Part shown: in pieces, positions 43,662 through 59,013 of the stretch
Numbering within the stretch: the first letter of the stretch is position 1
Layout of the letters: every line of letters begins with the position of its first letter
Origin: Actinoplanes missouriensis 431
Lineage (GTDB): Bacteria > Actinomycetota > Actinomycetes > Mycobacteriales > Micromonosporaceae
Assembly: GCF_000284295.1 (NCBI RefSeq)
Contig: NC_017093.1
Coordinates: 3,348,001-3,412,000 of the forward strand
Direction: 5' to 3'
Length of the DNA: 64,000 bases
The notes under the pieces: model-generated
Seen by the model: only the letters and a program-made list of their open reading frames with translations
What the model was told of the DNA's origin: nothing
Database searches by the model: none
Translations under genes and position numbers: made by a program

Positions 43662-44929
43662 CGTTCGGCCGCCGTCTCCGGGCGCTACGCCTGCGACGTG
43701 GTCTGTCCCAGGCCGATCTGGCGCGCGGCGCCCTGTCGGCGAGCGCGGTCTCGCTGCTCGAGGCCGGCCGCCGCGAGCCCACCCAGGCGACCGTCGAGGC
43801 GCTCGCCGCGCAGCTGGGCTGCAACCCCGCCCTGCTCGCCGACGGCAGTGACACGCTGGTGGTGGCCGACGCCTCGCGGCTGGTCGCGCTCGGCGAGATC
43901 GCCGTGCAGGAGGGCCGGGCCGAGGAGGCCGCGAAGCTGTTCGAGGACGCGTTGTCCGAAGGGCTCGGCGATCCGCTGCGGGTGCTGCGCGCCCGGCTCG
44001 GCCTGGCCGGCTCGGCCGAGATGACCGGGCGCTTCGGTGACGCGCTGACGGCGCTCGAGCGGCTGGCGGCCGACTTCGCGGCCGAGCGGGTGAAGCCGCC
44101 GCTGGCCGTGACCGTCCCGCTGGCGCGGGTGCAGCGCGCGGCCGGCCGGCCGGCCGACAGCCGGCGTACGGCGGCGGCCGCGCTCGAGCGCATCGAGCAG
44201 CTGGGCCTGACCGGCCTCCGGGAGTACGTGCAGCTCGCCAGCGTGGTCGTCGGCGGGCTCGCGGACGCCGGCGACATCACGGCGGCCGCCGACACCGCCA
44301 CCGCCATGCTGGCCGGCACCGAGCCGGTCCGGAGCCGGCGGGAGCAGGCCGCCGCCTACGCCGCGGCCGGTCAGATCGCCGCCGGCGAGGGCTGTGAGCT
44401 GGAGGCGCTGCAGCTCACCGAGCGTGCCGCCCGGATCATGCGGCAGGGCGAGGGGATGAGCTCGTCGGCGGCGCTGCGGATGTCGCTGGCGTGGCTGAAA
44501 CTGCGTCAGCCCTCGCCCGACATGGCCGGCGCCGAGGAGTTGCTCGTCGACGCGCGCGCCGAGCTCGAGCACCTCGGCGATCTCAACACGCTGGTCTGCT
44601 GCGAGACGCAGCTGTCCCAGGTGGCGCTCGCCCAGCAGCGCGCACAGGACGCCCGGCGCTGGGCGGAGATCGCCCTGGCCCGCAGCGGCCCGGAGGTGGG
44701 CGGTTTCGAGCTGATCCACGCCGGGATCGCCCTCGGGGAGAGTCACTTCGCGGCCGGCGCGGCGGATGCCGCCGTCGCCTGCTACGCCGACGCCGCCCAG
44801 CAGCTGGCCCAGTTCGGCCACTCCCAGATGACCGCGATGGTGTGGAGCGAGCTCGGCAGGCTCTTCCACGCAGCGGGTCAGCCGCAGGAGGCCCTGCACG
44901 CGTACGACCAGGCAGTCGGCGTTCGCTGA
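43646..44929 (+). CDS. XRE-type regulator with TPR domain (probable cluster regulator)
   Basis: 427 residues. The N-terminal helix-turn-helix is FGRRLRALRLRRGLSQADLA followed by SASAVSLLEAGRREPT, as in XRE proteins. The remaining 350 residues are Ala/Leu-rich helical pairs that read as tetratricopeptide repeats (for example AEEAAKLFEDALSEGLGDPL and ARRWAEIALARSG). Such HTH-TPR proteins often sense peptides or secondary-metabolite signals. It lies in the middle of the cluster, divergent from the resistance gene, and is the best candidate to bind the TGTCA boxes. Translation may be affected by two upstream mini-ORFs. Confidence 0.85.
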   Translation: MVRQPAFGRRLRALRLRRGLSQADLARGALSASAVSLLEAGRREPTQATVEALAAQLGCNPALLADGSDTLVVADASRLVALGEIAVQEGRAEEAAKLFEDALSEGLGDPLRVLRARLGLAGSAEMTGRFGDALTALERLAADFAAERVKPPLAVTVPLARVQRAAGRPADSRRTAAAALERIEQLGLTGLREYVQLASVVVGGLADAGDITAAADTATAMLAGTEPVRSRREQAAAYAAAGQIAAGEGCELEALQLTERAARIMRQGEGMSSSAALRMSLAWLKLRQPSPDMAGAEELLVDARAELEHLGDLNTLVCCETQLSQVALAQQRAQDARRWAEIALARSGPEVGGFELIHAGIALGESHFAAGAADAAVACYADAAQQLAQFGHSQMTAMVWSELGRLFHAAGQPQEALHAYDQAVGVR

Positions 44930-44947
44930 CCGGGCCTCAGGCACCCC

Positions 44948-44964
44948 TGTCAAGATTCCTGTCA
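44948..44964. promoter_or_regulatory. TGTCA boxes upstream of the YceI gene
   Basis: CCTGTCAAG at 44946-44954 and CCTGTCACG at 44958-44966, 12 bp apart, just after the regulator gene and about 190 bp before the YceI ATG. Confidence 0.5.
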
Positions 44965-45156
44965 CGCTCTCGGGTGAAGCGCAGTCATGGCTTTGAGCTG
45001 CGCGGGTTTACTGTGGAGTGGATTTGCTGTTAGTCTCCCGTCACAGCTGAACCGGACAATTTCTGTCTCACAGTCAACTGGTCTGCCCGGTGCCGCGCCC
45101 GCCCGACGGCGGCGACGCGCCCGCGAGTGGTCCTCCGTCGCAAAGGGAGCAATGAC

Positions 45157-45735
45157 ATGACTCTGGCGTCCGTCGTGCCCACCGGTCTCGCCGCCGGCAC
45201 CTGGCACATCGACCCGTCCCACTCCGAGGTCTCCTTCAGCCTGCGCCACATGGGCCTGTTCAAGGTGCGCGGCTCGTTCGCCGTGTTCACCGGCCAGGTG
45301 GTCGTGGACCCGGAGGTCGAGAAGTCGTCCGTCGTCGTCGAGGTGCAGATGACCTCGGTCGACACCCGTGACCCGAACCGGGACGGGCACCTGCGCTCGC
45401 CGGACTTCTTCGACTGCGAGAAGTTCCCGGTCATGACGTTCCGGTCGTCGTCGGTGCGCGTTGACGGGGACCGTCCGGTGCTGGTCGGCGAGCTGACCGT
45501 CAAGGACGTGACCCGTCCGTTCGAGCTGGCCGTCGAGCCGATCGGCGTGATCGGCGACCCGATGGGCAAGCAGCGTTCGGGCTTCCTGGCCACCGGCGAG
45601 CTGTCGCGGGCGGACTTCGGGATCACCTTCAACATCCCGATGGCGGGCAGCGACGTCGTGATCGGCGACAAGGTCCAGGTGTCGATCGAGGTGCAGGCCG
45701 TACTCGATGACGGTCAGGCCGCCGACCAGGCCTGA
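45157..45735 (+). CDS. YceI family (lipocalin-like) protein
   Basis: 192 residues from ATG 45157, with AAAGGGAG in front; an ATG at 45127 in the same frame adds a poor tail. It shows the full YceI pattern: GTWHIDPSHSEVSFSLRHMG, KVRGSF, RDGHLRSPDFFDCEKFPVMT and LTVKDVTRPFELAVE. The fold is an eight-stranded barrel that binds isoprenoids or other lipids. No signal peptide, so cytoplasmic. Its place between regulator and NRPS genes under a TGTCA box suggests a cluster role, possibly binding the acylated intermediate, but nothing direct supports that. Confidence 0.88.
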   Translation: MTLASVVPTGLAAGTWHIDPSHSEVSFSLRHMGLFKVRGSFAVFTGQVVVDPEVEKSSVVVEVQMTSVDTRDPNRDGHLRSPDFFDCEKFPVMTFRSSSVRVDGDRPVLVGELTVKDVTRPFELAVEPIGVIGDPMGKQRSGFLATGELSRADFGITFNIPMAGSDVVIGDKVQVSIEVQAVLDDGQAADQA

Positions 45736-45761
45736 CCGTCCGGCCGTCGAGCCGGCGCACG

Positions 45762-45827
45762 GCACGGTCCCCCGTCCGGACCGTGCGCCCCGAGTCGCCG
45801 AGGTTCCGCGAGGAGCCTCGGCGACTC
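45762..45827. terminator. Tandem hairpin terminators after YceI
   Basis: Stem 1: GCACGGTCC (45762-45770) with GGACCGTGC (45778-45786). Stem 2: GAGTCGCCGAGG (45792-45803) with CCTCGGCGACTC (45816-45827), perfect 12 bp, followed by TTTG. They should isolate the NRPS operon from YceI. Confidence 0.8.
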
Positions 45828-45849
45828 TTTGCGTCAAGTGGTCTGCAAC

Positions 45850-45892
45850 TGACTTGACCGACGCTTGACTATTTTGTGGAGTAGACCTGACA
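45850..45892. promoter_or_regulatory. TGAC repeats upstream of the NRPS operon
   Basis: TGAC at 45850, 45855 and 45866 and TGACA at 45888 in an AT-richer stretch (TATTTTGTGG, CAGATTTTGTTG). These are related to the TGTCA/TGACA boxes elsewhere in the cluster, and the promoter of the large NRPS operon is probably here, about 110 bp before the ATG. Confidence 0.45.
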
Positions 45893-46006
45893 GATTTTGT
45901 TGATTTCCCCAGTCATGCTGCCTAGGGTCGAGAACAGCCCGGCCGACCGTCGCCGTCCACAGGCGACCTCGCGGCCGGTGCGCTCTGCGGCGACGAGAGG
46001 GGCGGC

Positions 46007-49000
46007 ATGCGTATCCCGTACGGTCTGGCCCGCGGTCCGGCGAACTTGTCCGATCTCCTGCACCTGCGGGTGCAGCGGCAGGCCGACCACGAGGCGTTCA
46101 CGTTCCTGGACGACGGCGGCTCCGACGCGACGACCAGGGTCACCTACCAGCAGCTGCACGAGCGCGCCGCTCAGGTCAGCGCCGCCCTGCGAGACGGCGG
46201 CGTGCGGCCCGGCGACCGGGCGATGCTGCTGTTCGCCCCCGGCACCGACTACGTCGCGGCGTTCTTCGGCTGCCTGTACGCGGGCGTCGTGGCGGTGCCG
46301 GTCTATCCGCCCGACCCCCAGCGCTGGGAACGCGGCGTGCGCCGGCTGCGCGCCGTGGCCCGGGACGCCGAGCCCCGCTGCGTCCTGACCACCGGCGTGA
46401 TCGCGGCGTTCGCCGGTGAGATGCTCGCCGAGCAGGCGCCGGAGCTGGCCGCCACCAAGTGGATCAGCTGCGACGAGCTCGGGCAGTACGACACCGACGT
46501 CACGCCGGTCCCGGTCGACGGCGGGCACCTGGCGTTCCTGCAGTACACCTCCGGCTCCACCACCGATCCGCGCGGCGTACGCCTGACCCACGCGAACCTG
46601 CTGCACAACCTCGGCCTCATCAGTGACTTCTTCGAGCTCGACGCCGGCAGCCGTGGCGTGATCTGGCTCCCCCCGTACCATGACATGGGTTTGATCGGCG
46701 GGGTTCTCGGGCCCGTGCACGGCGGGTTCCCGGTCACCCTGATGTCGCCGATGGCGTTCCTCTCCGACCCGATGCGCTGGCTGCGGACCATCTCCGAGAC
46801 CGGGGCGACCGCCAGCGGCGGACCCAACTTCGCCTACGAGCTGTGCGCCCGCCGGGCCACCGAGGACAACACCGCGGGGCTCGACCTGTCGAGCTGGCAG
46901 GTGGCGTTCTGCGGCGCCGAGCCGATCCGGGCCGCCGCGATGGACCGCTTCGCCGAGACGTTCGCCCCGTTCGGCTTCCGCCGCGAGGCCCTCTATCCCT
47001 GCTACGGGCTCGCCGAGGCCACCCTGATCGCGACCGGCGGGCGCCGGGTGGACGCTCCGGTGATCCGCGAGTTCTCCGCCGATGACCTCACCGCCGGTCG
47101 CGGAGTCCCCGCCGGTGGCGGGCGCGCCCTCGTCGGCTGTGGCACCGCGGCGCCCGACCAGGAGCTGCTCGTCGTCGATCCGCAGACCCGCACCCCGGTT
47201 CCCGGCGGCGTGGTCGGCGAGGTCTGGCTGCGCGGGCCGAGCGTGGCCGACGGGTACTGGCGGCCCGACGGCGACGGCGACGAGGGCGAGGGCGGCGACA
47301 CGTTCGGCGCCCGGCTGGCCGGGCCGGTCGAGGGCCGGGACGGCGAGAACCGGGACGGCGAGACCCGGGACGGCGGCTGGCTGCGCACCGGCGACCTGGG
47401 CTTCCTCGACGACGGCGAACTGTTCGTCACCGGGCGGCGCAAGGACTTGATCATCATCGGCGGCCGCAACCACTACCCGCAGGACGTGGAGCTGACCGCG
47501 CAGACCAGCCACCCCGGACTGCGGCCCGGCGGCGTCGCGGCCTTCGGGATCCGCGCCGGCGGCGGCGAGGCGCTCGTCGTCGTGCAGGAGGTCGGCAGGC
47601 AGCACGAGGACGACGCCGGCCCGGAGATGGAGCAGGCCGTCCGGCGTGCGGTCGTCGCCGAGCACGACATCGCGCCGCACGACGTGGTGCTGGTACCGGC
47701 CGGAACCGTCCCGAAGACCTCGAGCGGGAAGATCCAGCGGCTGCTCTGCCGCGACGAATACCTGGCCGGCCGGTTGCCGAGGCTGGGCCCGGCCGCCGAA
47801 CCGCAGGACGGGAGCGGCGCGGCGTTCGACAGCGACGCGTGGAGCGCCTCGACCGGGCAGCAGCGCGTCGACGACGTACGCGGCCTGATCGTCGTTCTGC
47901 TCGCCGAGCAGATCCGCACGGCGCCGCAGCGGATCGAGGTGACCGCGCCCCTGACCACGCTCGGACTCGACTCGCTCGGCGCCGTGGAGCTGGCCGACCG
48001 TCTGCGGGAGAGCACGGGCGTCGAGATCCCGGTCTCGGAGCTGCTCACCGGCACTGCCGAGGACATCGCCACCGCGCTGAGCGCCCGGCCGCCGTCCACA
48101 CCGCCCGCAGAGGCCGCCGACACCGCCGGTCCGCAGATGAGCGACGGACAGAAGGCGCTCTGGTTCCTCCAGCAGCGCGATCCGGCGAGCACCGCCTACG
48201 CCGTCGCGCGCGCAGTCCGGCTCGGCGGCGACCTGGACCTCGACGCCCTGCGCGCCGCGCTGGACACGGTCGTCGACCGGCACGAGATCCTGCGCACCTG
48301 CTTTCCGGCCGACGGCGACGAACCGCGCGCGACGTTCACCGACGCCCGCGCGCACGTCGAGGTGGCCGACGCGGCCGGCGCGGATCTGCCGGCCGAGCTG
48401 CGGCGCGCCGCGGCCGAGCCGTTCGACCTGGCACGCGGCCCGCTGCTGCGGGTCCGGGTGTGGCGCGAGGAGTCCGGGCACCACGTCCTGCTGCTCGGCG
48501 CCCACCACCTGATCGTCGACCTGATCTCGCTCACCGTGCTCGTCGCCGAACTCGGCGCCGCCTACCGGGCGGCCGGATCCGGCGGGACCGCCGGCTTCGC
48601 CCCGGCGCCCTCCTTCGGCGCCTTCGCCCGCTGGCAGCGGCTGCACGGCGAGACCGGCGTCTGGGAGGCCGACTGGGCGCACTGGCGCACCCGGCTCGCC
48701 GGACCCCTGCCGGTGCTGTCACTGCCGGCGCCGGCGAGCGTGCCCGCGTCCGGCGACTCCGGCGACCGGCCCGGTCTCGTGCGGTTCGCCGTCGGTGGCG
48801 AGCTCGCCGAGCAGCTGCGCGACTTCGCGGCCCGCCGCTCCACCACCGCCTTCGCCGTGCTGCTCGCTGCCTACACCGCCCTGGTGCACCGGCTGAGCGG
48901 GCAGGACGACGTGATTGTCGGAACCCCGGTGGCGGTCCGTGACCAGCCCGGCCGCCGCGACGTCGTCGGCTACGCGGTCAACCCGGTGGCGATCCGCAGC

Positions 49001-52000
49001 GACCTGTCCGGCTCACCGACCTTCGAGGACCTTCTCGCCGCGACCGCCCGGCAGCTGCGCGAGGCCCTCGACCACCGGTCGCTGCCGTTCCCGGTGCTGG
49101 TGGAACGGCTCAGCCCGCAGCGGGCGGCCGGTCGCACCCCGGTGTTCCAGACCATGTTCGTGCTCCAGGGGGGATCCGCGGCGCTGGCCGGGCTCGCCGT
49201 GGACGCCGAGGACGCCGGGTTCGACCTGGCCGGCCTGCCCGCCGCGCCGGTGCCGCTGCCCGCGACCGACAGCCAGTTCGATCTCACCTTCGCGGTGGCG
49301 ACCACCGCGGCCGGCATCGCCGGGCGCATCGAGTACGACCCCGCGCGGCTGGACCCGGCGATCGCCGCGAACCTGGGCGAGCGCTTCGCGGCGCTGCTGC
49401 GCGACGTCCTGGACACCCCGGCGGTACGGGTGAGCGGGCTCTCCGGGCTCACCGACGCGGAACAGCGGCTGATCCTGCACACCTGGAACGACACCGCGAC
49501 GCCGCTGCCCTCCGGCCGGACCCTGCACGAGCTCGTCTGGGATCAGGCCGCCCGCACCCCGGACGCCCCGGCGCTGCGCCGCGGCGACACCCTCGTCACC
49601 TACGCCGGGTTGCGCGATCGGGCGTCAGCGCTGTCCGCACGGCTGCGCGCGCGGGGCGTCGAGCCCGGCGACCGGGTCGCTGTCTTCCTGCGACGCGGCC
49701 CGGACCTGGTGATCGCGCTGCTCGCGGTCCTGGAGGCCGGGGCCGCGTACGTGCCGCTCGACCCTCGTTACCCGCGCTCGCGCACCGCGGACATCCTGGC
49801 GGACTCCGGCGCGACGCTGGCCCTCGTCGACGAGGGGCTGCGCGACAGGCTGCCCGGCTCGCTGCCGGTCCTGGTCCCGGGAGCGCCGGCCGAAACGCCG
49901 TCAGTGGTGACACCGCCGGCCGAGACGCCGTCAGTGGTGACGCCGCCGGCCGGGTCGCCGGCCCGGCCCGCCGATCTGGCGTACGTCCTGTTCACCTCCG
50001 GCTCGACCGGGCGTCCCAAGGGTGTCGCGATCCCGCACTCCGCCGCGGTCAACCTGGTCGGCTGGGCGCTCGCCGAGTTCCCGCCCGGCGACCTGAGCTG
50101 CGTGCTCGCCGCCACCTCGGTGACGTTCGACCTGTCCGTCTTCGAGATCTTCGCCCCGCTCGCCTGCGGTGGCACCGTCATGATCGCGGAGAACGCGCTG
50201 GAGCTGGCGAACCTGCCCGGCCGCGAGGACGTCACCCTGGTCAACACCGTGCCGTCGGCGATCGAGCAGCTGCTCGACACCGACGGTCTGCCGCCCACCG
50301 TGCGGGTCGTCAACCTCGCGGGCGAACCGCTCGCCGGCGAACTGGTCGAGCGGGTCCGCGCCGCGACCGATCACGACCGCGCCGTCTACAACCTGTACGG
50401 CCCCTCGGAGACCACCACCTACTCCACCGCCGCCCGGCTGATCCCCGATGTCGCGGTGTCGGTGGGCGGGCCGGTGGCGAATACCCGGGTTTTTGTTTTG
50501 GATGCGGGTTTGTCGCCGGTTCCGGTGGGTGTTTGTGGGGAGTTGTTTATTGGTGGTGCGGGGGTGGCGTGGGGTTATTGGAATAGGTCTGGTTTGACGG
50601 CGGAGCGTTTTGTTCCGGATGTTTTCGGTGGTGGTGGGGGGCGTTTGTATCGCACTGGTGATGTGGTGCGGTGGCGTTCTGATGGGTGTTTGGAGTTCGT
50701 GGGTCGGGTTGATCATCAGGTGAAGGTTCGGGGCTTCCGGATCGAGTTGGGTGAGGTGGAGTCGGTGGTGCGGGCCCATGTGGGGGTGCGTGCTGCGGTG
50801 GTGGTGGTTGCGGGATCGGGTGCGGGTGCCCGGTTGGTGGGTTATGTGGTGCCGTCGGTGGGTTCTGAGGGTGGGGATCTGGTGGCGGGTTTGCGGGAGT
50901 TCTGCCGGGGGCGGTTGCCGGATTACATGGTGCCTTCGGGGTGGGTGGTGTTGGCGGATCTGCCGTTGACGCCGAATGGGAAGGTGGATCGGCGGGCGTT
51001 GCCGTCTGCTGATGTTGCGCAGGGTGTGGTGGCGCGTTTTGTGGAGCCGGTGTCGCCGGTGCAGCGCCGGGTTGCCGCGGTGTGGCGGGATTTGCTGGGT
51101 GTGGCCCGGGTGGGTTTGCACGACAATTTCTTCGACCTCGGCGGCCATTCCCTGCTCGCCGTCCGGATGGTCGCCCGGCTGCGCGCCGAGACCGGTGTGG
51201 ACATGCCCGTCGACGCGATCTTCGAACATCCCTGGCTCGCCGGGTTCGCCGACGCCGTGCAGGCTCGCGGCGTTCCGGGCGGCGTGCGGGCGCCGGAACC
51301 CATCCGGGCACAGCCCCGGCCTGCCTCCGGCCCGTACGAGTCACCGGCGACCGACGGCCAGGAACGGCTCTGGTTCCTCCAGCAGTTCGACCCTGACGCC
51401 GGGCTCGCCTACCACCTGCACGGCACGTTCCAGGTCGACGGGCCGATCGACCCGGTGGCGCTGCAGCGGGCGGTCAACGACGTGACAGCCGCTCACCACG
51501 GTCTCGTCTCGCGCTTCGTGCCGACCGGCGCCCAGCTGCGCCAGATCACCGACCCGTCGACGGCCGTCGTGATCGGACTCGCGGACCTGCGCGCCCTGCC
51601 GGCTGAGGAACGCGCCCGGGCGGCTCGTACCGTGGTCCGCGACCAGGCCCGCCGGCCGTTCGCGCTGGACCGGGGACCGCTGCTGCGGGTCACCCTGGTC
51701 CGGCTCGGCCCGCGGGAGAGCCTGCTCGCGGTGACCACGCACCACAGCGTCGCCGACGGCCTGTCGGTGCAGATCTTCGTTCGTGAGTTCGCCGAGCGGT
51801 ACCGCCTGCACCTGGCCGGCGCCGCCGGTCCCGTCACCGAGCCGGCGCTGCGGTTCGCCGACTACGCGGCCTGGGTGCGCCGGCCGGACCGCCGCGACCG
51901 GCTCGCCGCCGACGAGCGGTACTGGACCCGGCAGCTCGACGGCATGCCCGACCTGGTCGCGCTGCCGACCGACCGGCCGAGGCCGCCGATCCAGACCTTC

Positions 52001-54585
52001 CAGGGCGCGACGCTACGCTTCGCGATCCCGGTCGAGCTGGTCCGCGCGGTGCACGAGTCCGCACGCCGCGAGGGGGTCACCCTCTACATGGCCACCCTCG
52101 CCGCGTGGATGGTCGTGCTGTCCCGGCACGCCGGTCAGGACGACTTCGGTGTCGGCACCCCGCTGGCGAACCGGCCGCTGCCCGAACTGGAATCGATGAT
52201 CGGGTTCTTCGCCAACACCGTGGTGATCCGTGCCGGCCTCGACGGGCGGCCGACGGTCCGGGAGGTCCTGCGCCGGGTCCGCACCGCCTGCCTGGAGGCG
52301 TACTCACACGGCGAGATGCCCTTCGAGTCGCTGGTGGAGGCGCTGCACCGGCAACGCACGCCGGACCGCAACCCGCTGTTCCAGGTCATGTTCGGGTTGC
52401 ACGAGACCACGCTGGGCCGGACCGCGCTGGGTGACGCGACGCTGACCCCGGTGCCCGAGGACCTCGGCGCCGCCAAGTTCGACCTGTCGCTCTTCCTCGA
52501 ACAGGACGGCGAACGGGTGCAGGGCGTCCTGGAGTACCGCAGCGCCCTGTTCGACGAGTCGACGGTGCGCCGCCTTCAGCAGCACTTCGTCGCGGCGCTC
52601 GACGGTATCGCCGGCGACCCCGAGATGGCGATCGAGCAGTTGCCGCTGCTCTCCGCCGAGGAACGCCGCACGCTGGTGGTCGACGTCAACCAGACGGCCA
52701 CCCCGCCGCCGGCGGCCGGGACCGTCCCGGATCGTGTCGCCGAGCAGGCCCGGCGTCACCCGGACGCCGTCGCCGTCCGCTTCGAGGACCAGGAGCTGAC
52801 GTACCGGCAGTTGCAGGAACGCGTCGAGGTCCTGACCGCGGCGCTACGGCGGCGCGGCGTCGGACGCGGCGACCGGATCGCGGTCTGCGTCGACCGCGGA
52901 CCCGACCTGGTGGCGGCGCTGCTCGCCGTGCTCGCCTGCGGCGCCGCGTACCTGCCGCTGGATCCGCACCATCCCGACCAGCGGCTGCGGCACGTCCTCG
53001 ACGACGCCGCCCCGTCGCTGGTGGTGACCGACGGCCCGGCGATGTTCGCCGGCGGCCTGCCGGTGCTCGTGCTGCTGCCCGGTGAGGAGCCCGTGCCGGC
53101 CGGAGAGGCCGAGCCGGCCGACGACTCGCCGCACCCCGGCGACCTCGCCTACGTCATCTACACCTCCGGCAGCACCGGCGGCCCGAAGGGCGTCATGGTC
53201 GGCCACGCCGCCCTGATGAACTTCCTCACCGGCATGCAGGACCTGCTGCCCGTCGACCGGGACGACACCCTCGTAGCGGTGACGACGCCGTCGTTCGACA
53301 TCGCCGCGCTGGAGCTGTTCCTGCCGTTGGTGCTCGGCATGCGGCTGACCATCGCACCCTGGGAGACCACCCGGTCCGGCACGGAGCTGGCTGCCCTGCT
53401 CGGCAGCAGCGACGCCACGGTGATGCAGGCGACCCCGGCCACCTGGCGGATGCTGCTGGACGCCGGCTGGACCGCGGCCGGCGGCTTCGTGGCGCTGTGC
53501 GGCGGCGAGGCGCTGCCGGACGATCTCGCCGATCGGCTGCGCGACGCCGGGGCCCGGCTGTGGAACCTCTACGGACCCACCGAGACCACCATCTGGTCCA
53601 CCGCTGCACCCCTTTCCGCCGGTGTTCCGGTCTCGGTGGGCGGGCCGGTGGCGAATACCCGGGTTTTTGTTTTGGATGCGGGTTTGTCGCCGGTTCCGGT
53701 GGGTGTTTGTGGGGAGTTGTTTATTGGTGGTGCGGGGGTGGCGTGGGGTTATTGGAATAGGTCTGGTTTGACGGCGGAGCGTTTTGTTCCGGATGTTTTC
53801 GGTGGTGGTGGGGGGCGTTTGTATCGCACTGGTGATGTGGTGCGGTGGCGTTCTGATGGGTGTTTGGAGTTCGTGGGTCGGGTTGATCATCAGGTGAAGG
53901 TTCGGGGCTTCCGGATCGAGTTGGGTGAGGTGGAGTCGGTGGTGCGGGCCCATGTGGGGGTGCGTGCTGCGGTGGTGGTGGTTGCGGGATCGGGTGCGGG
54001 TGCCCGGTTGGTGGGTTATGTGGTGCCGTCGGTGGGTTCTGAGGGTGGGGATCTGGTGGCGGGTTTGCGGGAGTTCTGCCGGGGGCGGTTGCCGGATTAC
54101 ATGGTGCCTTCGGGGTGGGTGGTGTTGGCGGATCTGCCGTTGACGCCGAATGGGAAGGTGGATCGGCGGGCGTTGCCGTCTGCTGATGTTGCGCAGGGTG
54201 TGGTGGCGCGTTTTGTGGAGCCGGTGTCGCCGGTGCAGCGCCGGGTTGCCGCGGTGTGGCGGGATTTGCTGGGTGTGGCCCGGGTGGGTTTGCACGACAA
54301 TTTCTTCGACCTCGGCGGCCATTCCCTGCTGGTCGCCCGCATGGCCGATCAGCTCAGATACGAATTCGGCGTCGACGTGCCGATTCGTGACGTCTTTCTG
54401 GACGCGACGGTCGAGGCCGTGGCGGCCGGGGTGGAACGCGCCCTCGGTGGCAGCGCTGCCACCGGGGGCGTCACCGGCGCCGACACCGACCGTCTGCTCG
54501 ACGACCTCGCCCGGCTCTCGGGTGAGCAGTTCGACGCGATGCTGGCCGATCCGTCACTGACGGCCCAGCGAGGGGAGCACAACCG

Positions 54586-54589
<4 letters not shown>
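46007..54589 (+). CDS. NRPS: FAAL-ACP-C-A(Ala)-PCP-C-A(Gly)-PCP
   Basis: 2860 residues. Residues 1-595: fatty acyl-AMP ligase (FLQYTSGSTTDPRGVRLTH). ACP Ser656 in LGLDSLGA. C1 about 711-1150 with HHLIVDL (833-839). A1 about 1175-1660; pocket residues by my alignment DLFNNALTYK, a code I associate with Ala. PCP1 Ser1715. C2 about 1778-2215 with HHSVADG (1912-1918). A2 about 2230-2720, code DILQLGLIWK, the usual Gly code. PCP2 Ser2773, then a short acidic tail. This equals saframycin SfmA plus SfmB in one chain: an acylated Ala-Gly starter. Two segments of 698 bp (A1 tail to PCP1; A2 tail to PCP2) are identical. It overlaps the next gene by 4 bp (ATGA). Confidence 0.93.
49888..49947 (+). repeat. 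30 bp tandem duplication in A1
   Basis: Two 30 bp units (differing at two third-codon positions) encode AETPSVVTPP twice in the loop before the A3 core motif of the first adenylation domain. In frame, in a surface loop, so probably neutral. Confidence 0.85.
50459..51156 (+). repeat. 698 bp perfect direct repeat, copy 1
   Basis: Covers the A1 domain from just before core motif A7 through A10 and the PCP up to GGHSLL. It is identical, by my line-by-line comparison, to 53633-54330. Its codon use is unlike the rest of the gene: many codons end in T or in G after T (GTT, TTG, GGT, TTT), so GC3 falls sharply, then recovers at both edges. Confidence 0.93.
53633..54330 (+). repeat. 698 bp perfect direct repeat, copy 2
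   Basis: Second copy, offset by exactly 3174 bp, at the equivalent place in the Gly module. The bases outside the repeat differ immediately on both sides. No mismatch was found inside. Confidence 0.93.

Positions 54590-59009
<4,420 letters not shown>

Positions 59010-59013
<4 letters not shown>

Noticed and set aside
45869..48682. 937-residue minus-strand frame opposite the NRPS start
   Set aside because: Antisense shadow of the FAAL and C domains; no start signal and no family features.
52844..54322. His/Pro/Arg-rich minus-strand frames over the 698 bp repeats (also 49931-51229)
   Set aside because: They exist because the low-GC3 repeat lacks stops on the opposite strand; the sequence is a mirror of an intact A-PCP region.
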